Assembly (NCBI GenBank): GCA_002415895.1
Contig: DIAV01000116.1
Coordinates: 41,990-59,688, forward strand
DNA from: Anaerolineales bacterium UBA5069
GTDB taxonomy: Bacteria > Chloroflexota > Anaerolineae > Caldilineales > Caldilineaceae
Reading direction: 5' to 3'
Length of the DNA: 17,699 nt
The notes below the pieces were generated by a model. The model worked only from the letters and a program-made list of their open reading frames with translations, was not told where the DNA came from and searched no databases. Both the position numbers and the translations under genes were made by a program. This document shows, piece after piece, positions 8,217 through 15,370 of the stretch (its first letter is position 1; the number at the start of each line of letters is the position of its first letter).

Positions 8217-9338
8217 CTAGGTCTGTGAGCCGGGCTGCACGGCAGGCACGCGCGTTCGCCTTCGTTGTCGCAATTCAGCGGCAAGGGCCAGTATGATGCC
8301 AAGCACTGTGAGCGGCACAACGTAGACGAGCATCACGCGGCTGAAACGGGGCAGCAGTTCGAGGCTGGCGGCTGACATGTAGAGGAAGGCCGTGTAGGCC
8401 GCATAGTAGGCAATGAAGAGCAACCCCTCGAGCCGCCGCACGGAGGAACCCGAGAAAAAGATGGGAAGGCATACGACGGCCACCGCGCACATGAAGGGGA
8501 TGTCAAAGGCCAGCGCGGGCGCAGAGACGGCCAGCGCTTTGGGCGACGCGACGGCGGTTGCACCCAGTACAAAGAGGATGTTGAAGATATTGCTTCCCAC
8601 CACGTTGCCCACTGCAATGTCGCGTTGGCCGCGCATGGACGCGATGATGGACGTGGCCAGTTCAGGGGCCGAGGTGCCAATGGCCACAATGGTCAGGCCG
8701 ATGATGAGCTCGCTCACACCCAGCGAGCGTGCGATCTCCGAAGCGCTGCCCACGAGAAAGCGCGCCCCAATCACCATGATGATGAGGCCGGCAACGAGGA
8801 TGGTCAGTCGTGTGAAGATGCCGCCGCGCACCTCCGTGCCGGTTTCGGCCAGATTCTCTTCGTATTCGCGCGTCACCATTGCGCTGGAGCGCCGCGCCTG
8901 CTGCACGACGAAGAGTATGTAGATCACAAGCAGCAGCGCCAGTATGCCGCCCTCTACCCGGCTGATGTTGCCATTCCATGCCATCCAGTAGAAGAGGATC
9001 GAAGCGCCGATCATAATGGGAACATCAAATCGGATGAGCTGCTGCGCCACCAGCATGGGGGTAATCACCGCCGAAATGCCCAGAATCAGGAGGATGTTGG
9101 CAATGTTGCTGCCCACCACATTGCCAATCGCAATATCGCCTGAACCGGCAAGTGTGGATTGGAGGCTGATGGCAAGCTCGGGCGCGCTGGTGCCAAAGGC
9201 AACGACGGTGAGGCCGACGACGACGGGCGCAATGCCCAGATTTTGGGCAATGCGTGCAGCCTGGCGTACGAGCATCTCTGCGCCAAAAACCAGGAGCACA
9301 AGGCCAATTATGAAGCGGAGGATGAGCATGGGAGTCAT
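8217..9338 (-). CDS. CaCA superfamily Na+/Ca2+-type cation exchanger (YrbG-like)
   Basis: A 373-residue inner-membrane antiporter with about ten or eleven hydrophobic segments. The two inverted alpha-repeats that form the ion path are intact: '[15 protein letters not shown]' (GTSAPE at 49-54) with '[16 protein letters not shown]', and '[16 protein letters not shown]' (GTSAPE at 221-226) with '[16 protein letters not shown]'. The acidic Glu of each repeat is present. A charged cytoplasmic loop lies around 148-175 and a basic tail ends the protein. The family exchanges Na+ or H+ for Ca2+; the ion used here is not certain. ATG 9338 is preferred over ATG 9329 because a TAGACT box sits 7 bases upstream. 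It is the first gene of a three-gene operon and is divergent from the 440-residue protein gene. Confidence 0.9.
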   Translation of the reverse strand: MTPMLILRFIIGLVLLVFGAEMLVRQAARIAQNLGIAPVVVGLTVVAFGTSAPELAISLQSTLAGSGDIAIGNVVGSNIANILLILGISAVITPMLVAQQLIRFDVPIMIGASILFYWMAWNGNISRVEGGILALLLVIYILFVVQQARRSSAMVTREYEENLAETGTEVRGGIFTRLTILVAGLIIMVIGARFLVGSASEIARSLGVSELIIGLTIVAIGTSAPELATSIIASMRGQRDIAVGNVVGSNIFNILFVLGATAVASPKALAVSAPALAFDIPFMCAVAVVCLPIFFSGSSVRRLEGLLFIAYYAAYTAFLYMSAASLELLPRFSRVMLVYVVPLTVLGIILALAAELRQRRRTRVPAVQPGSQT

Positions 9339-9345
9339 GGTCTCC

Positions 9346-9351
9346 AGTCTA
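9346..9351 (-). promoter_or_regulatory. possible -10 box of the exchanger operon
   Basis: TAGACT on the minus strand ends 7 bases before ATG 9338. This fits the TANNNT pattern and spacing seen at other starts in the window. No convincing -35 box is present. A GGAG lies in the gap, but only 3 bases from the ATG. Confidence 0.35.
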
Positions 9352-9420
9352 TCATCTTGTGGTGTATCGGGTGAAACCGCAGATTGGCATGGCGCACCTG
9401 CGCCGGGCATGGCAGCGCAC

Positions 9421-9449
9421 TTGGGCGCGCTTGCGCACTCCTGTACAAT
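9421..9449 (+). promoter_or_regulatory. promoter of the 440-residue protein / Ycf46-like gene pair, probably leaderless
   Basis: TTGGGC (9421-9426) and TACAAT (9444-9449) are 17 bases apart. Only 6 bases lie between the -10 box and the ATG at 9456, so the mRNA would start at or next to the start codon. Confidence 0.65.
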
Positions 9450-9455
9450 GGAATC

Positions 9456-10778
9456 ATGGCACGCAAGCAACTGGCCAAGGATGTAATCCCGCAACTGACC
9501 TCCAATGCATTTGCGCGCATAGTCGGGCGCAATGCCCCGCTGCATTGGTTGCTGGTCAAGGCGGCAGACGCGCTGGCCGCGCGCGCCATCACTGTGCGCC
9601 CGCCGCACATTGACCCGCTGGAAGATTATGCTCAGATTGACCCGTCGCTGGCGCGCCTGCCGGTGGACGAACTGCCGCGCACGCACTTTCATGGTACGGA
9701 CGGGCCGGCGAATGGGCTGGGCTACGTGGGCTTTGACGCAGAGGCGCGCAGCCGGTTTCTGCTGTGGCTGGATCACCCGGAACGCGATGCGCCGACCAGC
9801 TTCCAAACACTCTATCTGGCCCATATAGAAAGCGCGCTGGTTGAGGCCGCAGCCACGGATGATACGCGCACAATTGAGCAGGTAATCGCCACCCTGCGCG
9901 CGCTTGAAGTGTGGCCTCACTGGCGCAGACACGCGCAGCGCGCGCGAACGCTGCTCTTTGCCTACCTGTTGCTGGGTGACGGCGCGCAGATTGGCGCGTG
10001 GCTGGCCGAAGGTTTCCCTACGCAGCCGGTGGCCGATGTTGCACTGGGCTGGCAGGCGCTACTTGGCGCGCGCCTTACCCCTGCCGTGGTGCTGGGGCTG
10101 GCGCGCCTGTGGGACATTGCCGACGAGAAGCTGGATGTGGCCGTGGTGGCGCTGCGTTTGCGCTCGCTGACGGAAGACATGGGCGTGGACCCGCTCACCT
10201 ATGCTTTGCGTGCGGCACTTCCAGGGGCGGCACTTCCAGAGGCGATCGTGCCGGATGAGGTCGTGCCAGAGGCCGCAGCGCGAGTCCAGGCGCAGCAGTC
10301 AGGCCCGGGTGGCGCGGTTGCCGCCGCCGCTGCCGCAAAACCCTGGCGCAGCGCGCACCGCGATTTGCGCGTCGACTTTGTGCAGTTGGAGATGAAGCCC
10401 TGGATTGCGCCGCTGCTGGCCGAACTGCTTGATGACGTGCCGCGCACAGACGCGGCGGACGCAGCCGTGTCTGTGCCTCAGGCTGCAACTGAGGCGGAGG
10501 CAACGACCGGCGAATGGACGCTCATTCTTGAATTTCAGCACAGTCGCTCAGAGTACTTTGAGCTCGCGCTCAAGCAGGCGCAGCGCCTATCAGGCTATAG
10601 CGCGCTGGTGGACGAGAATCGTCATGTTGTTCACCGCGTGCTCATCAAGAAGGCGGAGATGCGTCGTTTCTGGCAGTTGTGGGATTACGTGATGAGCTGG
10701 AGCGGGACGCGCGTCTATGTAAACGGTGTGGAACTGGACAAGTGGAAGATTTACCCGTATTCGCAATATCTGACATAG
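9456..10778 (+). CDS. conserved-looking protein of unknown function, next to a Ycf46-like ATPase
   Basis: A 440-residue protein that I do not recognise. It has no signal peptide or membrane helix, so it is probably cytoplasmic. Residues about 110-255 are helical with many Ala/Leu/Arg/Trp residues, reminiscent of helical-repeat packing. An Ala/Pro-rich linker follows (about 255-298); it contains a near-perfect 15-bp tandem repeat in the DNA (10214-10243). A distinct C-terminal domain (about 352-440) is rich in aromatic residues, runs from 'WTLILEFQHSRSEYF' to 'WKIYPYSQYLT', and looks like an alternating strand/helix module. The frame opens at 9384, but ATG 9456 is chosen because a promoter lies just before it. 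The AAA ATPase gene follows after 111 bases on the same strand, so the protein could be its substrate, adaptor or partner (inference only). Confidence 0.8.
   Translation: MARKQLAKDVIPQLTSNAFARIVGRNAPLHWLLVKAADALAARAITVRPPHIDPLEDYAQIDPSLARLPVDELPRTHFHGTDGPANGLGYVGFDAEARSRFLLWLDHPERDAPTSFQTLYLAHIESALVEAAATDDTRTIEQVIATLRALEVWPHWRRHAQRARTLLFAYLLLGDGAQIGAWLAEGFPTQPVADVALGWQALLGARLTPAVVLGLARLWDIADEKLDVAVVALRLRSLTEDMGVDPLTYALRAALPGAALPEAIVPDEVVPEAAARVQAQQSGPGGAVAAAAAAKPWRSAHRDLRVDFVQLEMKPWIAPLLAELLDDVPRTDAADAAVSVPQAATEAEATTGEWTLILEFQHSRSEYFELALKQAQRLSGYSALVDENRHVVHRVLIKKAEMRRFWQLWDYVMSWSGTRVYVNGVELDKWKIYPYSQYLT
10214..10243 (+). repeat. 15-bp tandem repeat (two units, one mismatch) in a coding linker
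   Basis: GGCACTTCCAGGGGC (10214-10228) is followed directly by GGCACTTCCAGAGGC (10229-10243). It encodes part of an Ala/Pro-rich linker and keeps the frame, which fits recent slippage in a spacer under little constraint. Confidence 0.8.
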
Positions 10779-10782
10779 CACA

Positions 10783-10795
10783 ACCTGTTACAGGT
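10783..10795. repeat. 13-bp perfect palindrome after the 440-residue protein stop
   Basis: ACCTGT-T-ACAGGT begins 4 bases after the stop codon, in the 111-base gap before the AAA ATPase gene. The one-base centre suits a DNA-binding site better than an RNA hairpin, but it is short and could be chance. Confidence 0.35.
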
Positions 10796-10889
10796 CTATC
10801 AAGCACGAGCAGGCGTCGCTGTCAGGCGCACATGCCTTTTCAACGCAATCCGGTCGCGGCACATGGCCGGCACGACAAGATCAGACCCT

Positions 10890-12374
10890 ATGACAAACGA
10901 CCTAGACGTTTATATTCGCGCCCGCTATCCCCTGCTTTGGTTGGTGACTGCCGAAGAGAAGCGTGCCCTCGCGGCGCTGGAGGCTATGGCGCGCACGCAA
11001 AAGAAGCGACTGCTCATCTGGAGCCTGACCACGGGCGTGACAAACAGCGCAATTCCGGCGCGTCCGGATGCAGCCAAGCGAGACGCACTGGCACTGCTGG
11101 GCGCGATTCTGGATGATGCGGACGCAGGTATCTGGGTTCTGTGTGACTTTCACCCGCTCCTGCGCGACAACGCAGTGGTGCGCCGCCTGCGCGAGGTAGC
11201 CTTCTCGCTCAAGGCCAGCAACAAGACGGTAATTCTGCTGGGTGGCGTTCTCAAGATTCCACCGGAGATTGAGAAGGAAGTGACCGTTGTCGATTTCGAT
11301 CTGCCAACGGCCGCGCAGTTGGCGCAGATGCTGGCGCGTATCGAGGGCGATTTGGCGCGCGGCGGCCGCGTGACGCTTGACCTTGATAAGCGCACACGCG
11401 AACGGTTGACACAGGCATGCCTTGGCTTGACGGAAGGCGAGGCCGAAAACGCAATTGCCAAGGCCATTATTCTGGCCGATGGCAGGCTGGACGGCGCGGC
11501 CGTGGAGGCAGTGACCGCCGAAAAGCAGCAGATCATCCGCAAGAGCGGGTTGCTCGAGTTCTATGCCAGTGACGAACAACTGGGGGGCGTGGGTGGGCTG
11601 CTCGTACTGAAGGAGTGGCTGCGCAAACGCGTGCGCGCGTTTGGCGACGAGGCGCGGGCCTTTGGCCTGCCCGAGCCCAAAGGCATTCTGCTCGTGGGCG
11701 TGCAGGGCTGCGGCAAGTCATTGGTGGCCAAAGCCGTGGCGAACTCGTGGCGGCTGCCGCTGCTGCGTTTGGACGTGGGGCGGCTCTTTCAGTCGCTCGT
11801 CGGCTCCAGCGAGGAGAATTTGCGCACGGCGATCAAGGTGGCGGAGAGCATCGCGCCGGTGGTGTTGTGGGTGGATGAGATTGAAAAGGGCTTTTCGGGT
11901 GTGGGTTCCAGCAATGTGAGCGATGCGGGCACGGCTGCGCGCGTCTTTGGGTCATTCATCACCTGGCTACAGGAGAAAAAGGCGCCCGTTTTTGTGATCG
12001 CCACCGCCAACGATGTGACGCAACTTCCGCCGGAACTCGTGCGCAAGGGGCGCTTTGACGAGATCTTCTTCGTGGACCTGCCCGATGTGGCCGAGCGTAC
12101 GGCCATCTGGGCCATTCACCTTGCCAAGCGCAACCGCAACCCGGCTGATTTTGACCTGCACACCCTCGCCATGGCGTCGGATGGCCTCTCGGGTGCGGAA
12201 ATTGAGCAGGCGGTGATTGCCGCGCTCTATGATGCCTTCGACCTGGGCCGACCCCTCACCATGGTCGATCTGCTCGACGTGCTGCAAACGACCGTGCCGC
12301 TAAGCCGTATGATGGATGTGCAGATCGATGCCCTGCGCCAGTGGGCCGCCCAGCGCGCACGCGCTGCCTCGTAA
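10890..12374 (+). CDS. Ycf46-like AAA family ATPase
   Basis: A 494-residue AAA+ ATPase with the arrangement of cyanobacterial/plastid Ycf46. The N-terminal domain opens with '[19 protein letters not shown]' (residues 9-27), as in Ycf46, and continues to about 215. The AAA core then follows: Walker A 'GVQGCGKS' (270-277), Walker B '[10 protein letters not shown]' (324-333), sensor-1 Asn in 'ATAND' (374), and Arg fingers in 'LVRKGRFDE' (385, 388). There is no FtsH-type zinc protease motif, so it is an ATPase only. Its N-terminal domain lacks membrane segments, so it is cytoplasmic. Cyanobacterial Ycf46 has been linked to photosynthetic and carbon-use regulation; the role in a non-cyanobacterium is unknown. 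ATG 10890 is preferred over 10863 because it matches the family N-terminus. It is probably co-transcribed with the 440-residue protein gene. Confidence 0.9.
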   Translation: MTNDLDVYIRARYPLLWLVTAEEKRALAALEAMARTQKKRLLIWSLTTGVTNSAIPARPDAAKRDALALLGAILDDADAGIWVLCDFHPLLRDNAVVRRLREVAFSLKASNKTVILLGGVLKIPPEIEKEVTVVDFDLPTAAQLAQMLARIEGDLARGGRVTLDLDKRTRERLTQACLGLTEGEAENAIAKAIILADGRLDGAAVEAVTAEKQQIIRKSGLLEFYASDEQLGGVGGLLVLKEWLRKRVRAFGDEARAFGLPEPKGILLVGVQGCGKSLVAKAVANSWRLPLLRLDVGRLFQSLVGSSEENLRTAIKVAESIAPVVLWVDEIEKGFSGVGSSNVSDAGTAARVFGSFITWLQEKKAPVFVIATANDVTQLPPELVRKGRFDEIFFVDLPDVAERTAIWAIHLAKRNRNPADFDLHTLAMASDGLSGAEIEQAVIAALYDAFDLGRPLTMVDLLDVLQTTVPLSRMMDVQIDALRQWAAQRARAAS

Positions 12375-12519
12375 GTGCCTGCCGGTAGACAAGGGCGCCG
12401 CAGCTGTGGTTGTAGCTTTCACTTGGGTCTCACCATCGGCGGGCGTGCGCCGCAGGCGCGTTTAGCCAGGCTTCCGGTTTGGGAAGCGTCGCTTCGTTGA
12501 CGGGGCGTGCGCACTTTGT

Positions 12520-12548
12520 TTGACAGGTGTCGCGCGCGCTGGTATACT
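12520..12548 (+). promoter_or_regulatory. strong sigma-70 promoter of rnpB
   Basis: TTGACA (12520-12525) and TATACT (12543-12548) are 17 bases apart, and TGG just before the -10 box makes it an extended -10. Transcription should start near 12555. The 145 bases between the ATPase stop and this promoter hold no gene, only small GC-rich hairpins (for example GCGCC-GCA-GGCGC near 12450). Confidence 0.85.
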
Positions 12549-12581
12549 CATCTTCCTGTTCCGGCTGCGTGTTCCGCGGCA

Positions 12582-13101
12582 GGGGCGCAGCTTAACAGCC
12601 GAATAACGGGGCGGAATTGTCGTCACTGCACGCATTGCGTGCAGAGGAACTTCCCGACTCCCCGCCGGAGCAATCCGGCAAGGTTGCCACACGAAACAGC
12701 AAGTGGGGGCGGTTGCCTGGTAACGCGCAACTGACTACAACCGCAACAGAGAGCAGACCCGCTGTACGCTTACTGGCCTTCGGGCCATTGAGTTGATACA
12801 GTGAGGGGTGAAAGGGTGGGGTAAGAGCCCACCAGCGGGTGCAGTGATGCACTCGGCTAGGCGAGCGTGCAACTGGGAGCAAGGCGAGTGGGTTTGGCCG
12901 CATGTCCGCAAGGGCAGAGGGTTGAATCTCGTCGCAGCAGTGCGGGTGAGGCCGGGTTACACCCGGCAGGCCATAAACTGCCGGCGCACGGACCGGGCAA
13001 CTGGTTACAGCGTGTGTCGAGATAGATGACGGCGCAGTCGCAGGCTGGAAACAGCCGGGCTGACAGAATCGGGGGTATAATTCCGTCCCGGCTCGAGCTG
13101 C
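12582..13101 (+). ncRNA. rnpB: RNase P RNA, bacterial type A, enlarged
   Basis: This is the catalytic RNA that trims tRNA 5' ends. Conserved blocks appear in order: GAGGAAC (12644), GCCTGGTAACGC (12715-12726), ACAGAGAGCAGA (12746), GGGGTGAAAGGGTGGGGTAAG (from 12804, RNase P core), GGGAGCAAGG (12875), TAGATGAC (13023) and GACAGAATCGGGG (13062). Helix P4 forms between 12649-12657 and 13069-13076 with the diagnostic bulged U (12652). Its base pairs differ from E. coli but covary. A GAAA-capped hairpin at 13043-13056 fits P19, and CAGCC (12596-12600) with GGCTG (13058-13062) fits P2. P1 could be GCAGCTT/GAGCTGC (12587-12593/13095-13101) or GGGGCG/CGTCCC, so the ends are uncertain by about 30 bases. 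At about 500-520 bases it is much longer than the 350-400 usual for the class. Confidence 0.93.
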
Positions 13102-13141
13102 CTCTACAGGGGCAGGATGTACGCACGGCAGGCCCTGGAAT

Positions 13142-13170
13142 TTGCCGCAGCACGTCGGCTGTAGTACACT
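13142..13170 (+). promoter_or_regulatory. promoter of the tRNA cluster
   Basis: TTGCCG (13142-13147) and TACACT (13165-13170) are 17 bases apart and lie 25 bases before tRNA-Leu. There is no clear terminator between rnpB and this point, so read-through from the rnpB promoter is also possible. Confidence 0.55.
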
Positions 13171-13195
13171 CCGAAGGCCGTGCAGGCGTACCTGC

Positions 13196-13280
<85 letters not shown>

Positions 13281-13296
13281 TGAGAGGGGCCAGTGG

Positions 13297-13370
<74 letters not shown>

Positions 13371-13411
13371 CTCCACAAATGCGTTGGCCGTTTGTGGCGC
13401 TCCGAGTCGGC

Positions 13412-13443
13412 ATTGTGGGTGCAGCAGATTGTGGGTGCAGCAG
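13412..13443 (+). repeat. 16-bp perfect tandem duplication in a tRNA spacer
   Basis: ATTGTGGGTGCAGCAG occurs twice in direct succession (13412-13427, 13428-13443) between tRNA-Ala and tRNA-Gly. It looks like a slippage duplication, and no function is apparent. Confidence 0.9.
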
Positions 13444-13458
13444 GCTGTTTACAAGTGA

Positions 13459-13532
<74 letters not shown>

Positions 13533-13565
13533 CTCGAGTTTGGCCGCCAAGCCAACTCAGTCTAT

Positions 13566-13589
13566 GGTCGGCCCTGTGGCCGACCTTTT
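13566..13589 (+). terminator. intrinsic terminator inside the tRNA cluster
   Basis: GGTCGGCC (13566-13573) and GGCCGACC (13578-13585) form an 8-bp GC stem with a CTGT loop, followed by TTTT. It lies between tRNA-Gly and tRNA-Phe, so it would end or weaken transcription of the Leu-Ala-Gly set before the last three tRNAs. Confidence 0.75.
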
Positions 13590-13628
13590 GTCAGCGAAGC
13601 ACCCGTGCTGGTTGCGGGTAACGCATTC

Positions 13629-13701
13629 GCCGAGGTAGCTCAGTCGGTAGAGCACGGCACTGAAAATGCCGGTGTCCCCAGTTCAAGTCTGGGCCTCGGC
13701 A
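13629..13701 (+). tRNA. tRNA-Phe (anticodon GAA)
   Basis: The acceptor GCCGAGG/CCTCGGC closes, the anticodon loop CTGAAAA carries GAA, and the discriminator is A. CCA is not encoded. The 39 bases between the preceding terminator and this gene hold no convincing promoter. Confidence 0.95.
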
Positions 13702-13793
13702 CACAAGCGGAAGATCCTGCCGCCTGGGCCAGCCGATGATTCTGGACGCCATTGGGCGCAAGGGTCTGCGGGCAATGGTGTTGAGGCACGTGG

Positions 13794-13867
<74 letters not shown>

Positions 13868-13916
13868 TAGCTGGGCCGCTTCTGCGCACAAGGGTTGGCG
13901 CAGGCCCCAGCATTAC

Positions 13917-13992
13917 GGCGCTTGTAGCTCAATGGCAGAGCACTAGATTGTGGATCTAGATGTTGTGGGTTCGAGCCCCATCAAGCGCCCCA
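13917..13992 (+). tRNA. tRNA-His (anticodon GTG)
   Basis: The acceptor GCGCTTG/CAAGCGC has the extra G at -1 (13917) facing a C discriminator (13989), the histidine identity pair. The loop TTGTGGA carries GTG. CCA is encoded at 13990-13992. Confidence 0.95.
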
Positions 13993-14001
13993 CGCCACGC
14001 A

Positions 14002-14029
14002 GCCGCCGAGATTCGTCTCGGCGGCTTTT
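14002..14029 (+). terminator. intrinsic terminator ending the tRNA cluster
   Basis: A perfect 10-bp stem, GCCGCCGAGA (14002-14011) and TCTCGGCGGC (14016-14025), with a TTCG loop, is followed by TTTTGTTTT. It lies 9 bases after tRNA-His. Confidence 0.92.
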
Positions 14030-14095
14030 GTTTTGGGCTGCGGCGTGCATGGCCATGCTGTGCCCAAGTTGATGGCTTACTGCAACAACGTGGGC

Positions 14096-14392
14096 CTACA
14101 GGCGGCTGATTAAGCCCATGTTATAGCTGCGCGCCATGCCTGGAATGAGGAAAAGGTCGATCAGTACCCAAAAGCCGGGAATGAATATGGTCACCAGTCC
14201 AATGCCGGCCGGCATGAGCACTGCAGAAACCAGTGTAAGCAGCAGAATTGCCACGCCGGAGCCGGTCTTCGCCAGGTAGAAACGGTGGATGCCCAGCATG
14301 CCCAGAAAGAACCAGAGCAGGTAGGCGACTCCAGTTGATTTCTTGTTGGCGTCGTACACAAGCATGCGTTGTGTATCGGGGGTTAGGTTCAT
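14096..14392 (-). CDS. TM2-domain membrane protein
   Basis: A 98-residue protein. After a 22-residue polar N-terminus, 'VAYLLWFFLGMLGIHRFYLAKTGSGVAILLL' shows the TM2 pattern: a first helix, then the G-x-H-x-F-Y-L turn, then a second helix. A further hydrophobic stretch ('LVTIFIPGFWVLIDLFLIP') contains the W-x-x-x-D-x-F-L-I-P ending of the family. The biochemical role of TM2 proteins in bacteria is not established. The frame is open to 14449, but ATG 14392 is chosen because GAGG (14400-14403) sits 7 bases upstream, one of the few clear Shine-Dalgarno sequences here. It stands alone on the minus strand, divergent from cbiR and convergent with the tRNA cluster. Confidence 0.9.
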   Translation of the reverse strand: MNLTPDTQRMLVYDANKKSTGVAYLLWFFLGMLGIHRFYLAKTGSGVAILLLTLVSAVLMPAGIGLVTIFIPGFWVLIDLFLIPGMARSYNMGLISRL

Positions 14393-14557
14393 GGTGTCGC
14401 CTCGTTGGGTGTGCATGAGAACTTGTCGGATGTAGGCTAAGTGAAGCAAGTCAGCAACAGGTATTGCTTTTAACTGTTCCGAGCCAACCTGCCTTACCGC
14501 GACAGTATGGCAAACGCACTGCTCATCTTGCTGTTTCCTCTGTATCTTTCAATTCCT

Positions 14558-15319
14558 ATGCAAGCATCCGCACCCACCTTTCGCCTTGGCTCCACCTCCT
14601 ATGTCTACCCGGGCGATCTGGTCCATAACGCTGCACGCCTTGCGGGGCAGGTGCAGGACATTGAGTTGGTCCTTTATGTGACGCCAAGCGGCGAGCACAA
14701 TCTGCCTACGCCGCGCGAGGTACGTGAACTTGCACGCATCGCCGCCGACGCGGGCATGAGCTACACGGTGCATTTGCCGCGCGATTTGCGCAGCGACGGC
14801 GGTGATTCGCTCACGTTGGCGCGCCAGGTTATTGAACTGTGTGCGCCGCTCTCTCCTTATGCTTACGTCATGCATGTGGATGGCGAGGGTGTGGGCGCCG
14901 ACGCGTGGCGCGATCAAGCGCTTGTTGCGCTGGCGCAGGTGGCCGACTGGGCGGGTGATCCGCAACGAATCGCGCTGGAAAATCTGGAAAGCTACGATCC
15001 GCGGCACTTGCTGCCTTTCTTTGCTGCACTCCCCATTGCGCGCACGCTTGATATTGGCCACCTTTGGAAAGCGGGCATGGATCCGCTGTCGCTCATTGAC
15101 GAATGGCGCGCCGAGGCGCGCGTCATGCACATACATGGCGTGCGGGGCGCGTTGGGCGCACGGGAGGACCACGGCACATTGGCGTGGGTGGCGCGCGCTG
15201 CGCTCGCCGCGGTGCTGGCGCGCCTTGACGGGTGGGACGGGGTGTTGACGCTGGAAGTCTTTGAGGATGATTTCTTTAGCAGCCGCGCAGCGTTTGATGA
15301 AGCCCTGGCTGCTGTGTAA
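14558..15319 (+). CDS. cbiR: CbiR-like cobamide remodelling phosphodiesterase (TIM-barrel, xylose isomerase-like)
   Basis: CbiR, first described in Akkermansia, cuts the nucleotide loop of cobamides to give cobinamide phosphate and the alpha-riboside of the lower base, so a cell can rebuild the cofactor with its preferred base. This 253-residue protein starts like the family ('RLGSTSYVYPGDL', residues 9-21; 'VQDIELVLY', 32-40; 'YTVHLPRDL', 69-77). Likely metal ligands of the AP-endonuclease-2-like barrel are His72, His106, Glu141, Asp165, His168, His191/193, His205 and Glu233. The frame also allows ATG 14507, but that adds a hydrophobic 17-residue leader absent from the usual N-terminus, so 14558 is preferred with moderate certainty. 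A leader would place the enzyme outside the cytoplasm. CobT, CobS and CobU follow on the same strand, which strongly supports the assignment. Confidence 0.82.
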   Translation: MQASAPTFRLGSTSYVYPGDLVHNAARLAGQVQDIELVLYVTPSGEHNLPTPREVRELARIAADAGMSYTVHLPRDLRSDGGDSLTLARQVIELCAPLSPYAYVMHVDGEGVGADAWRDQALVALAQVADWAGDPQRIALENLESYDPRHLLPFFAALPIARTLDIGHLWKAGMDPLSLIDEWRAEARVMHIHGVRGALGAREDHGTLAWVARAALAAVLARLDGWDGVLTLEVFEDDFFSSRAAFDEALAAV

Positions 15320-15337
15320 TCTTTGCCGCAAGGTGCT

Positions 15338-15355
15338 TTTGCGCCGCGGCGCAAA
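15338..15355. repeat. 18-bp perfect palindrome before cobT
   Basis: TTTGCGCCG and CGGCGCAAA (15338-15346, 15347-15355) are perfectly complementary. As RNA this forms a 7-bp stem with a CGCG loop, 15 bases before the GTG start of cobT. It could tune cobT translation, end some cbiR transcripts, or bind a regulator. Confidence 0.6.
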
Positions 15356-15370
15356 TGAAAGTGAGCCATT

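Noticed and set aside
8339..9932. Extension of the exchanger frame upstream to 9932
   Set aside because: It would overlap the divergent 440-residue protein gene by about 480 bases, and the exchanger N-terminus is already complete at 9338.
13105..13135. CTGCC...GGCAG hairpin after rnpB as its terminator
   Set aside because: It is short, has no U-tract, and shares bases with a likely P1 helix of the RNA.
14393..14557. Possible cobalamin riboswitch upstream of cbiR; 'GAGCCAACCTGCC' near 14480 faintly recalls the B12 box
   Set aside because: The central part of the box is missing, the gap is too short for the roughly 200-base element, and no other conserved riboswitch segment is present.
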